From a virus, in the IMG/VR virus record IMGVR_UViG_3300035665_000074, positions 1 to 44,604 of that record: a stretch of 44,604 nucleotides of DNA. One strand, 5' to 3'. The notes below the pieces were generated by a model. That model was given only the letters and a program-made list of their open reading frames with translations. It was not told the origin of the DNA and did not search any database. Positions 1 to 6,871 of this stretch are shown piece after piece. How positions within the stretch are numbered: position 1 is the first letter of the stretch; each line of letters opens with the position of its first letter. Position numbers and translations under genes: made by a program.

Positions 1-1
1 C

Positions 2-310
2 AGATTCTGGTCTCAGATCTTCGGTATTGCTTTTAGTAACAAGCGTTGGTTGCACTTTTTTATGTTGTTTGTTCCTGTTATGGGTCTCTGGACTTCTTCC
101 ATTGGCATTATTGGTCTTGCCCTTAATCTTCGTGCTTACGACTTTGTGAGTCAGGAGATTCGTGCCGCAGAGGATCCTGAGTTTGAAACCTTCTACACGA
201 AAAACATTCTTCTGAATGAAGGTCTTCGAGCGTGGATGGCTCCTGTAGATCAGCCACACGAATCGTTCGTTTTTCCAGATGAGGTTCTTCCGAGAGGGAA
301 TGCCCTATAA
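2..310 (+). CDS. psbD: Photosystem II D2 protein, 3' end (partial at window edge)
   Basis: This is the last 102 codons of D2, the reaction-centre protein that pairs with D1 and binds the pheophytin, quinone and non-heme iron of photosystem II in the thylakoid membrane. The frame is already open at base 2, so the gene starts upstream of the window. The reading begins with [19 protein letters not shown], the last transmembrane helix region; the His of RWLHFF is by homology an iron ligand. It then gives ALNLRAYDF, the [19 protein letters not shown] signature and the invariant ending [13 protein letters not shown]. The C-terminus is full length and intact. Cyanophages carry psbD to keep host photosynthesis running during infection. 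Identification is very secure. Confidence 0.97.
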   Translation, partial: RFWSQIFGIAFSNKRWLHFFMLFVPVMGLWTSSIGIIGLALNLRAYDFVSQEIRAAEDPEFETFYTKNILLNEGLRAWMAPVDQPHESFVFPDEVLPRGNAL

Positions 311-344
311 TATTATTTTTATATAAATAGTATTACTCGCGGTA

Positions 345-926
345 ATGCTAATGGTTTGGAATACAGGTTTAAAAAGAGACCCCCGATGTAAAGGGGGTCG
401 CCCAAAAGGTCTCTCATATGTCGGACAGACTTATGGGAGACTTACTATTTTAGAACAATATAGTGATAAGAAAAATGTTTTCTTTAAGTGTCAATGTGAA
501 TGTGGTAATATAAAAAATAAAGTTCGTAAAGATTATATAATAGGACCGAAAGCAGAAGTAAAATCTTGTGGGTGCAGATTGCAGGAATTGCATCAAGAAA
601 GAAGAGAAAAAGGTATTGATGAAGTTTCTGCTATGTGGTCTAGAGCAAAATATAGAGCAAAGCAAAAAGGATTAGACTTTACAATAGAACAAAAAGATAT
701 TATTATTCCTGATAAATGTCCTCTTCTTGGAATACCACTAGAGTGTCATCGTGGTAAAGGAAGTCAGCAAGGAAACTCTCCATCATTAGACCGTATAGAC
801 CCCACAAAAGGATACATAAAAGGTAATGTGTGGGTCATAAGTAATAGAGCAAACACTCTCAAAAACGACGCCACCCTACAAGAACTAGAACTATTAGTAG
901 AAAATCTTAAATGCTACTCATCCTAA
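345..926 (+). CDS. HNH-family homing-type endonuclease, free-standing, beside psbD
   Basis: This 193-aa protein resembles phage HNH endonucleases. The N-terminal part (residues about 25-80) has the GQTYGRLTILE start and a Cys-rich CQCECGN...SCGC zinc-binding-like element seen before HNH or AP2 domains in phage proteins. The C-terminal part (about 120-180) has CPLLGIPLE, then NSPSLDRIDPTKGYIKGN and VWVISNRANTLKNDATLQELE, the usual ending of phage HNH enzymes. It would cut DNA and spread itself to phage genomes lacking it. It lies 34 bases after psbD, with no intron signature recognised. A second in-frame ATG at 351 is an alternative start. The family call is firm; its target is unknown. Confidence 0.85.
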   Translation: MLMVWNTGLKRDPRCKGGRPKGLSYVGQTYGRLTILEQYSDKKNVFFKCQCECGNIKNKVRKDYIIGPKAEVKSCGCRLQELHQERREKGIDEVSAMWSRAKYRAKQKGLDFTIEQKDIIIPDKCPLLGIPLECHRGKGSQQGNSPSLDRIDPTKGYIKGNVWVISNRANTLKNDATLQELELLVENLKCYSS

Positions 927-985
927 CACTCTTTATACTCTTTGGAGTTTTTATGTTTATAATGTCTCTTACACAAGAATTATGA
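911..985 (+). CDS. Possible 24-aa hydrophobic mini-protein
   Basis: A 24-codon frame (MLLILTLFILFGVFMF...) begins inside the end of the HNH gene and stops at a TGA whose bases overlap the next ATG (ATGA). Nearly the whole peptide is hydrophobic, so it could be a single-pass membrane peptide. No good Shine-Dalgarno sequence is visible. I do not recognise it. Phages with psb genes can carry tiny membrane subunits, but the residues do not match any photosystem or cytochrome subunit I can recall. It may be a chance frame. Confidence 0.3.
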   Translation: MLLILTLFILFGVFMFIMSLTQEL

Positions 986-1107
986 TAACTTCTGAAACAC
1001 CTTATAAACTCGCAGAAATTATTCGTGATACCTGGCCAGGTCTTTACAGAAAACCAGAATCATCTTATAATGAAGAAAAGGAAATAGAAGATGAACAAGT
1101 ATCGTGA
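982..1107 (+). CDS. Small hypothetical protein (41 aa)
   Basis: This 41-codon frame reads MITSETPYKLAEIIRDTW...EIEDEQVS. It starts at an ATG overlapping the stop of the hydrophobic mini-ORF and ends 17 bases inside the following gene. It is the only candidate that fills the gap between the HNH gene and the ORF at 1091. The chained overlaps are typical of compact phage operons and the composition is protein-like. There is no recognisable domain and only a weak ribosome-binding sequence. Confidence 0.45.
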   Translation: MITSETPYKLAEIIRDTWPGLYRKPESSYNEEKEIEDEQVS

Positions 1108-1387
1108 TGAGTATTTTTCAGTTTTAGATAAAAAGACTGGGAGAAAAATTTTAGACTGTGGTGAAGAGTTTGATGCTCTTGCAATGGTTGCTTTTGACCC
1201 ACAGAACAGAACTTATACTCGTAATAAGATTCTAATGAGTCCTGTAATTGACGTTGAAATTCCAAAGGCACTTCCGACTAATGAGATCGTGGTGAATATG
1301 GATGGTGGAGTAGGTGGTTCTTGGGAAGTTAAAGAACTATCTCAGATCAAACTTCCAGAAGGTCAAGGAGAACCTGTGATCGTATGA
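1091..1387 (+). CDS. Hypothetical phage protein (98 aa)
   Basis: A 98-aa soluble acidic protein beginning MNKYRDEYFSVLDKKTGRK and ending EGQGEPVIV. An AAAGGAAA purine run about 7 bases before the ATG supports this start. I do not recognise a domain; the composition suggests a compact mixed alpha/beta protein. The gene lies between two HNH endonuclease genes, and a late-promoter-like motif overlaps its stop codon. Probably real, from its length, ribosome-binding site and tight packing. Confidence 0.7.
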   Translation: MNKYRDEYFSVLDKKTGRKILDCGEEFDALAMVAFDPQNRTYTRNKILMSPVIDVEIPKALPTNEIVVNMDGGVGGSWEVKELSQIKLPEGQGEPVIV

Positions 1388-1394
1388 ATAAATA
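1387..1394 (+). promoter_or_regulatory. Late-promoter motif AATAAATA before the second HNH gene
   Basis: Seven of eight bases match the T4-type late promoter TATAAATA. It overlaps the stop codon of the preceding gene and lies 13 bases before the ATG at 1408. By T4 geometry, transcription would start near 1400. Confidence 0.45.
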
Positions 1395-1407
1395 ACTAAA
1401 ATCGCAG

Positions 1408-1785
1408 ATGCTTATGGATCTCCTCCGTTCGCCCTCAGAGTACTTGTTCAATCTACGAACAACAAGTCCGGCAGAAGCGAAACGATTATGGAGACAGCAA
1501 ATACGGGAAAAGTGGGAACATCAATGCGCTTATTGCGGATCGGAAGAGAGACTTACAATTGATCATATTGTTCCTCAATCAAAAGGTGGAATGGACTTTA
1601 CTAAAAATGTAGTCTGTTGCTGCCACTCTTGTAACCAAGATAAGGGGCACGAGCACTGGAAGTTATGGTATGTTCAACAAGACTTTTATAGTGAAGAAAG
1701 ATTTAATAAAATAGAGGAATGGATGAAACCAGATCCACCAACGAATTTATTCACTTATCGTCCTAGAAGGAATAATGCGAGTTGA
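1408..1785 (+). CDS. HNH endonuclease (McrA-like zinc HNH)
   Basis: A 125-aa protein with a compact classical HNH core: CAYCGSEE (first CxxC zinc pair, about residue 40), LTIDHIVPQSKGG (catalytic His and metal-binding Asp), NVVCCCHSCNQDKG (second CxxC and the Asn/His of the motif). The C-terminal tail (WKLWYVQQDFYSEERFNKIEEWM) resembles the extension of small phage HNH nucleases. The protein would nick or cut DNA and may act as a mobile homing enzyme. It lies directly before the structural gene block. The ATG at 1408 is followed closely by a second ATG at 1414, and either could be used. All metal and catalytic residues appear intact. Confidence 0.9.
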   Translation: MLMDLLRSPSEYLFNLRTTSPAEAKRLWRQQIREKWEHQCAYCGSEERLTIDHIVPQSKGGMDFTKNVVCCCHSCNQDKGHEHWKLWYVQQDFYSEERFNKIEEWMKPDPPTNLFTYRPRRNNAS

Positions 1786-1792
1786 ATAAATA
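1785..1792 (+). promoter_or_regulatory. Late-promoter motif AATAAATA upstream of the structural gene block
   Basis: A T4-like late motif immediately after the HNH stop codon, 50 bases before the ATG of the 617-aa structural gene. A start site near 1798 would give a leader of about 45 bases that contains the palindrome at 1802-1813. Confidence 0.5.
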
Positions 1793-1801
1793 TATCAAGA
1801 G

Positions 1802-1813
1802 CAGTATATACTG
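1802..1813. repeat. Perfect 12-bp palindrome in a leader
   Basis: CAGTATATACTG reads the same on both strands. It lies between the late-promoter motif and the first structural gene. It could be a small protein-binding site or a weak hairpin; nothing else supports a role. Confidence 0.35.
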
Positions 1814-1842
1814 TTTCTTCTGGTACATACCGAATATAATAA

Positions 1843-3696
1843 ATGGCAACTCCGATTCGGATTAAACGTTCTGCTGTACCTGGAAAAATTCCAGCACAAG
1901 GAGCGTTACAATATGGCGAATTAGCCTATAATATTCATGATGCTGAACTCTATGCGGTCAGAAATAGAGCAGGTATTGGATCAGAAGTTGTACGTGTCGC
2001 TGCTGGCGCAACAGTTACTAATATTCTTTATGTTACTCCCGATGGACAGGACACAAACACAGGACTCAAACTCGGAGACGCAAAGCGAACAATCGGAGCA
2101 GCAGTCACAGCAGCAACAGCAGGAACTGTTATTAAAATTAGTGCTGGGACTTATATAGAAAATAATCCGATCGTATTGCCAGATCAAGTAAGTCTTGTTG
2201 GATCAAGTTTAAGAGAAGTCTCTGTATCTCCACAGAATCAAGGAGACCTTTTCTATGTTGGAAATGGTAATTATATTGCAGAAATGTCCTTTGTTGGGAC
2301 TGCAAATACTGGAGCAATCGTAGCATTTAATCCAAACAAAGCGGTTTATAATAATCAATCACCTTATATTCAAAACTGTACAAACTTCATTCCAAATAGT
2401 ATTGGAATGAAAATTGATGGTAGGCATTCAATTGGACCTACAAAATCAATGGTCCTTGATTCTTATACTCAGTATAATGCTAATGGTATTGGAGTTTCAA
2501 TTACAAATGAAGGATATGCTCAATTAGTTTCTTTGTTTACAATCTGCCCTGATACTGCAGTCTACTGTGGAACTGGAGCTGCTTGCGACTTAACGAATAG
2601 CAACTCTTCTTTTGGTAATTATGGATTGATTGCAGATGGTGTTGGACCTAGAAAATATACTGGAATTGTTACGCAGTCTGCAGCGGTGAATAGTGATACT
2701 TTTGTTTTAGACTTGAATGTTCCAACGTACAATGTCTCTAACGCAATTTATGATAATGTAAGTGGTGTTGCAACTGTTACAACTTCTTCCAATCATAATT
2801 TTGCAGTTGGAATGGGAGTAACTCTTGCTGGACTTGGATTTACTTGTTCTTCTGGTCCTGGAATTGTAACCTATCCAAGTGGCAATTATGGATATGTGTT
2901 TGAAGTTAAATCTGTTCCTGCAGCAAATCAATTTGTAGTGAACGTAGGTCCTTCAACATTATCTCATACTTATAGTTCTGGTGGAACAGTTAAGATTAAT
3001 GTAGTTCGTCCATTTGATGGGCAAGTAATTTATTTTGATAACCTTTATAATACTGTGAATAAGATTACGGTTGGTTCTGGCGGTACGGGATACACTTCAA
3101 CTCCAACAGTTACAATTTCTGCACCAACAACAGATTGGGGTGTACAAGCGACAGCAGTTGTAGAAATTAGAAATGGAAGTGTGATTGGAATTGAAATTGT
3201 TTCAAGTGGAAGGGGTTATACTACAGCACCTACAATTACAATTTCTGCTCCAAATGTTGGAATAAATACAGCAACGGCTATTTTAGAACTTCTACCAACA
3301 TATTATTCGATTCTAGAATCAACACCAATTTCTACTGGTATTTGTACCATTACAGTTTCTGAAAATGTACCTTATGCAGTTGGTGTTGGATCGACGGTTC
3401 CATTCTTTAAGCAAAGTAGAGTCTTAGCTTCTGGTCACTCTTTTGAATACATTGGATCTGGAACAAATATTGGTTCTGCTCTTCCTGCTCAAGGTGGGGT
3501 TCCAATTCAAGACAATGAAACTGATGCTCGTAATGGTGGTCTAGTAGTTTTCACAAGCACTGATCAGTCTGGCAATTTTAGAATTGGTGATGGTGTTATT
3601 GTTAATCAAAACACAGGAACCATATCTGGAACATTCTATTCGAAGAGTTTGTTCGCCACGATGACACCATTCATTCTAGCATTAGGAGGAGATTAA
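1843..3696 (+). CDS. Virion structural protein with beta-helix (tail or fiber type)
   Basis: A 617-aa protein. Residues 1-45 (MATPIRIKRSAVPGKIPAQG, GELAYNIHDAELYAVRN) match the short N-terminal module found on many cyanophage fiber proteins. From about residue 60, ILYVTPDGQDTNTG begins a pectate-lyase-like right-handed beta-helix (KISAGTYIENNPIVLPDQVSLVG). Residues about 406-470 contain two copies of a GTGYTSTPTVTISAP-type repeat. The C-terminus (GNFRIGDGVIVNQNTGTISG, SLFATMTPFILALGGD) is a recurring ending in cyanophage tail proteins. It probably forms part of the baseplate or side fibers and may bind or degrade polysaccharide, although no catalytic residues can be assigned. It is followed at 5 bases by a small structural gene. 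Confidence 0.85.
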   Translation: MATPIRIKRSAVPGKIPAQGALQYGELAYNIHDAELYAVRNRAGIGSEVVRVAAGATVTNILYVTPDGQDTNTGLKLGDAKRTIGAAVTAATAGTVIKISAGTYIENNPIVLPDQVSLVGSSLREVSVSPQNQGDLFYVGNGNYIAEMSFVGTANTGAIVAFNPNKAVYNNQSPYIQNCTNFIPNSIGMKIDGRHSIGPTKSMVLDSYTQYNANGIGVSITNEGYAQLVSLFTICPDTAVYCGTGAACDLTNSNSSFGNYGLIADGVGPRKYTGIVTQSAAVNSDTFVLDLNVPTYNVSNAIYDNVSGVATVTTSSNHNFAVGMGVTLAGLGFTCSSGPGIVTYPSGNYGYVFEVKSVPAANQFVVNVGPSTLSHTYSSGGTVKINVVRPFDGQVIYFDNLYNTVNKITVGSGGTGYTSTPTVTISAPTTDWGVQATAVVEIRNGSVIGIEIVSSGRGYTTAPTITISAPNVGINTATAILELLPTYYSILESTPISTGICTITVSENVPYAVGVGSTVPFFKQSRVLASGHSFEYIGSGTNIGSALPAQGGVPIQDNETDARNGGLVVFTSTDQSGNFRIGDGVIVNQNTGTISGTFYSKSLFATMTPFILALGGD

Positions 3697-3700
3697 TAGA

Positions 3701-4042
3701 ATGGCATTACCATTAAATGTATTTAAAACAGTTACAAAGGTTGCAACAACAGATGCCGTAGGAATTTATACAGCACCTGTTGGATACACGGGTGTTGTTC
3801 TTTTAGCACAAGCAGCAAATATTGGAAATAATACTCAAACGATTTCTTTTTCACATAAGAGAACAACCTCTGGAATTGCAGTTACGACAGAAATCTTAAA
3901 AAACTTTCCAGTTTCTTCAAGCGATACTGCAAATCTTCTTGCCGGAAAACTTGTTCTTGAATCCGGTGACGTGCTTGTTCTCTCTGCAAGTAACGCAACA
4001 GATATTAAGTTCTTGGGAAGCATTCTAGAAACTCTTAACTAA
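3701..4042 (+). CDS. Small structural or fiber-accessory protein (113 aa)
   Basis: A 113-aa beta-rich protein (VGIYTAPVGYTGVVLLAQAAN..., LVLESGDVLVLSASN, LGSILETLN). It has an excellent AGGAGGAG ribosome-binding site in the end of the preceding gene. Its plan resembles the 108-aa protein at 11907: an N-terminal VGIYT(A/V)P element, a central strand pair, a 'GD/ND' turn and a SILE ending. The two are probably paralogs placed beside different fibers. I infer a small capping, collar or connector protein of the fiber; no enzymatic signature is present. Confidence 0.75.
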   Translation: MALPLNVFKTVTKVATTDAVGIYTAPVGYTGVVLLAQAANIGNNTQTISFSHKRTTSGIAVTTEILKNFPVSSSDTANLLAGKLVLESGDVLVLSASNATDIKFLGSILETLN

Positions 4043-4044
4043 CA

Positions 4045-5964
4045 ATGGCAAAATATACCAGCGGCAGACAACAAAAAATTAAAGTTGGTATTAGTTCTTA
4101 TACCGAAAATCAAACAGTACTTGATGTAACTGGTAGAGTTGGTATTGCAACAACAAATGCAAGTACCTCATTAGATGTCTTTGGTGACGTTTATATTGAT
4201 CGTAATCTTGGAATTGGTACCACAATTCCAACTTCAAAACTGTCTGTTGTTGGTGATGGACTCTTCACTGGAGTTGTAACTGCTAGAACATTCAGCGGAT
4301 ACATTAATGCTGGTGTTGGAACCATTACTATTTTATATGGTTCTGAACTTTTCTATAATGATGGAACAATTGATACCGTTCGAGGTATCAATCTAAACTA
4401 CACTGGAACTGGAAGTATTACCAACTTCAACAGTGTTAATAGTGCCATTATTACTGCAAGTGGTACAAATCTTACCTTTAACAATGGCAATTTTACAACT
4501 GGAAACATTGTTACTGGTATTGTTACAAACGTTTCTGGTACTTATTTAAATTATAGTGGCATTGGTACCATTGCAACGGTTGGTGGTACGAATCTCACTT
4601 ATACCACTGGCAACTTAGGAACTGCTAATATCGTCAGTGGTCTTGTCACAAGTATCACTGGTACAACATTAAATTACAGTGGTATTGGTACCATTAATAC
4701 ATTAAGTGGAACCAATCTCACTTATACGACTGGTAACTTAGGAACTGCAAATGTCGTCACTGGTATTGTTACCAACGTTTCTGGTACTTATCTAAACTAT
4801 AGTGGCATTGGTACCATTGCAACGGTTGGTGGTACTAACTTAACCTACACAACTGGTAATCTTGGAACCGCTAATATCGTCAGTGGTCTTGTTACTAGCA
4901 TTACTGGTACCACATTAAATTACAGCGGTATTGGTACGATCAATACTCTGAGTGGTACTAATCTTACCTACAGCACTGGTAACTTAGGAACTGCAAATGT
5001 CGTTACTGGTGTCGTCACAACCATTAGTGGTACTAACTTAAATTATACTGGTGTTGGTACTATTGCAACACTGAATAGTACTCTTGGAAGTATTACAACA
5101 CTGAATGGTATCAATGCAACTTATACGACTGGTAATTTTGGTACAGCAAATATTGTAACAGGTGTTGTTACGACAATCAGTGGTACCAATCTGAATTATA
5201 TTGGAATTGGTACCATTGCCAATCTGAATACAACTTACATTAACACATCTGGTATTATTACTGCAACTCAGTTTTCGACTGGTGCATCAGGAACTGGAAT
5301 TAATATTACAAGTGGTTCGATTACTGGACCTTCAACAATCACTATTGACCCTGCTGGTGTTGGCGATAACACTGGAGCAGTTAGAATTAAGGGTGACTTA
5401 TATGTTGATGGAACTGAGTTCATTGTTAATTCATCGACAATTGAACTTGCTGACTTCAATGTTGGTATTGCCTCTACTGTTGCATCAAATGCACTTCTTG
5501 ATGGTGCTGGAATCGGAATCGGTTCTACAAACATTCGTAAGTTATTCACCTATGACTTCACAAATGATGCTCTAAGATCCAGTGAAAACTTTAACATTCT
5601 TTCCGGAAAGACCTATAAGATTAATGGTACTGATGTATTATCTTCTACAACATTAGGTGGTGGAGTTGTTAATTCATCACTGACTTCTGTTGGAACACTG
5701 ATTCAACTTCGTGTCACTGGGGTTTCCACATTCACAAACGGTCCAGTACTGATTGGAAGTGGTACAAGTACTGGTACCGCAAGTCAGAGATTACAAGTCA
5801 CTGGCGGTGCTTATGTAAGTGGTGATGTTGGAATTGGAACAGCAGCACCAAGAGAGACTTTGGACGTGATTGGAACTGTTGGTGTTCAGGCAAGTGGATC
5901 AGCAAATCGTTTTGAAATTCAACATAATTCTGCTTTAAACTCCTTAGACTTTATCTTTATCTAA
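4045..5964 (+). CDS. Repetitive tail-fiber-like protein, 41-residue repeats
   Basis: A 639-aa protein. Residues about 150-390 hold tandem copies of a 41-residue repeat (IVSGLVTSITGTTLNYSGIG / TINTLSGTNLTYTTGNLGTAN), expected to form a long beta-helical or beta-prism stalk. Residues about 425-555 form a module (GAVRIKGDLYVDGTEF, DGAGIGIGSTNIRK, GKTYKINGTDVLSS, NSSLTSVGTL) that recurs in the 1675-aa fiber at 10788-11190 and is common in cyanophage fibers. The end carries an RLQVTGGAYVSGDVGIGTAAP motif and stops at LDFIFI, which reads like the middle of a strand. The stop codon overlaps the next ATG (TAATG). The next ORF may be the continuation of this protein. Confidence 0.85.
   Translation: MAKYTSGRQQKIKVGISSYTENQTVLDVTGRVGIATTNASTSLDVFGDVYIDRNLGIGTTIPTSKLSVVGDGLFTGVVTARTFSGYINAGVGTITILYGSELFYNDGTIDTVRGINLNYTGTGSITNFNSVNSAIITASGTNLTFNNGNFTTGNIVTGIVTNVSGTYLNYSGIGTIATVGGTNLTYTTGNLGTANIVSGLVTSITGTTLNYSGIGTINTLSGTNLTYTTGNLGTANVVTGIVTNVSGTYLNYSGIGTIATVGGTNLTYTTGNLGTANIVSGLVTSITGTTLNYSGIGTINTLSGTNLTYSTGNLGTANVVTGVVTTISGTNLNYTGVGTIATLNSTLGSITTLNGINATYTTGNFGTANIVTGVVTTISGTNLNYIGIGTIANLNTTYINTSGIITATQFSTGASGTGINITSGSITGPSTITIDPAGVGDNTGAVRIKGDLYVDGTEFIVNSSTIELADFNVGIASTVASNALLDGAGIGIGSTNIRKLFTYDFTNDALRSSENFNILSGKTYKINGTDVLSSTTLGGGVVNSSLTSVGTLIQLRVTGVSTFTNGPVLIGSGTSTGTASQRLQVTGGAYVSGDVGIGTAAPRETLDVIGTVGVQASGSANRFEIQHNSALNSLDFIFI
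4500..5215 (+). repeat. Tandem 123-bp (41-residue) repeats in the 639-aa fiber gene
   Basis: The protein repeat alternates (V/I)VTGxVTxxSGTxLNY(S/T)GxGT and I(A/N)TLSGTNLTYTTGNLGTAN. The period is 41 residues, and neighbouring copies alternate in fine detail, giving an 82-residue super-period in places. DNA copies are similar but not identical, with synonymous changes, so they have diverged under protein constraint. Confidence 0.8.
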
Positions 5965-6830
5965 TGAATACAGTAGCAAGATTACGTTCAGATGGAGTTT
6001 TATTTACAAATCTGTTTGATGAATTCAGTGCTCCAAGTCGAAATGTAAGTGTAGACCAGTATGGAGTGTTCTACTCCAACACAATGCAGGAAGGGACCTT
6101 TTCTGATTTGAATAGCAATACTCCAATGAGAATTGTAAGTAATAAGGACTTAAGAGTTTTTAATTACTTTGATGAATTGACTGGAGTAAGCGATGTAACT
6201 CCTCCACCTCCTTCTGGTACATATTCAATTGTATCGGGAACAAAGTTACCTATTTTTGGATCTGGTGGTGGAACTTATCCTCCTTCTGGATGGACTGGTA
6301 TTCAAAATGCTAGTGATGATAATAATTTCTTAACTATCAGTCTTCCATTTACATTTTATATTGCTGGATCTGGATATACTACAACCTATATGGGTTCTAA
6401 CACGTATCTTACATTCAGTGCTGGTGCAAGTGAATATGGAAACCTTGGTACATTGGGTGCAACACGCCCACCAGTTCCAAAGTTTCATTTTGGTTCTGCC
6501 GATAACTCTTATCAAAGAGTTTCTAGATTTGCAAGTGGAACGAACTATCAAAGAATTCGTTATGAAGGCACTGCAGCAACGGTAGGAACTGTAGGTTCTC
6601 CAAATATTGTTCTTGAAATTACATTATTCGATCCAAACGTTATGGGTGGAAAAAATGTACTTGAATTGTTAGTCGGCAATCATTCAAGACTCACTGGAGC
6701 AAGAATGGTTGCGAGTGCTACAACACAATATGCAACTTATACATTATCTCAAAATCAGAGTTATGTTTTTGAAGGTAATGCTGATGGTACAAGTTGGACG
6801 ATTTACACCGGTTACAATGTGAATTATTGA
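5964..6830 (+). CDS. Fiber tip-like protein, possibly the continuation of the preceding fiber
   Basis: A 288-aa protein whose first residues (NTVARLRSDGVLFTN) look like the continuation of the fiber ending at LDFIFI, in the -1 frame. A Pro-rich hinge (VTPPPPSG, about residue 85) precedes a roughly 200-aa beta-rich domain (LPFTFYIAGSGYTTTYMGSNTYLTFSAG, ending in IYTGYNVNY) that could be a receptor-binding or carbohydrate-binding tip. Either a separate translationally coupled tip protein (TAATG overlap) or a frameshifted half of one long fiber would explain this. No slippery heptamer was found at the junction. The domain family is not recognised. Confidence 0.75.
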   Translation: MNTVARLRSDGVLFTNLFDEFSAPSRNVSVDQYGVFYSNTMQEGTFSDLNSNTPMRIVSNKDLRVFNYFDELTGVSDVTPPPPSGTYSIVSGTKLPIFGSGGGTYPPSGWTGIQNASDDNNFLTISLPFTFYIAGSGYTTTYMGSNTYLTFSAGASEYGNLGTLGATRPPVPKFHFGSADNSYQRVSRFASGTNYQRIRYEGTAATVGTVGSPNIVLEITLFDPNVMGGKNVLELLVGNHSRLTGARMVASATTQYATYTLSQNQSYVFEGNADGTSWTIYTGYNVNY

Positions 6831-6843
6831 TGATAATGCTACA

Positions 6844-6851
6844 AATAAATA
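6844..6851 (+). promoter_or_regulatory. Late-promoter motif AATAAATA before the 1675-aa fiber gene
   Basis: A T4-like late motif 20 bases before the ATG at 6872. Between them is an AAAGGAAGAAG ribosome-binding run. The predicted transcript leader is about 15 bases. Confidence 0.5.
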
Positions 6852-6871
6852 ACCTTATATAAAGGAAGAAG

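Noticed and set aside
1-310. Host chromosomal origin, suggested by psbD
   Set aside because: Phage HNH genes, fiber genes, late-promoter motifs and compact overlapping genes directly downstream show a cyanophage that carries a host-type gene.
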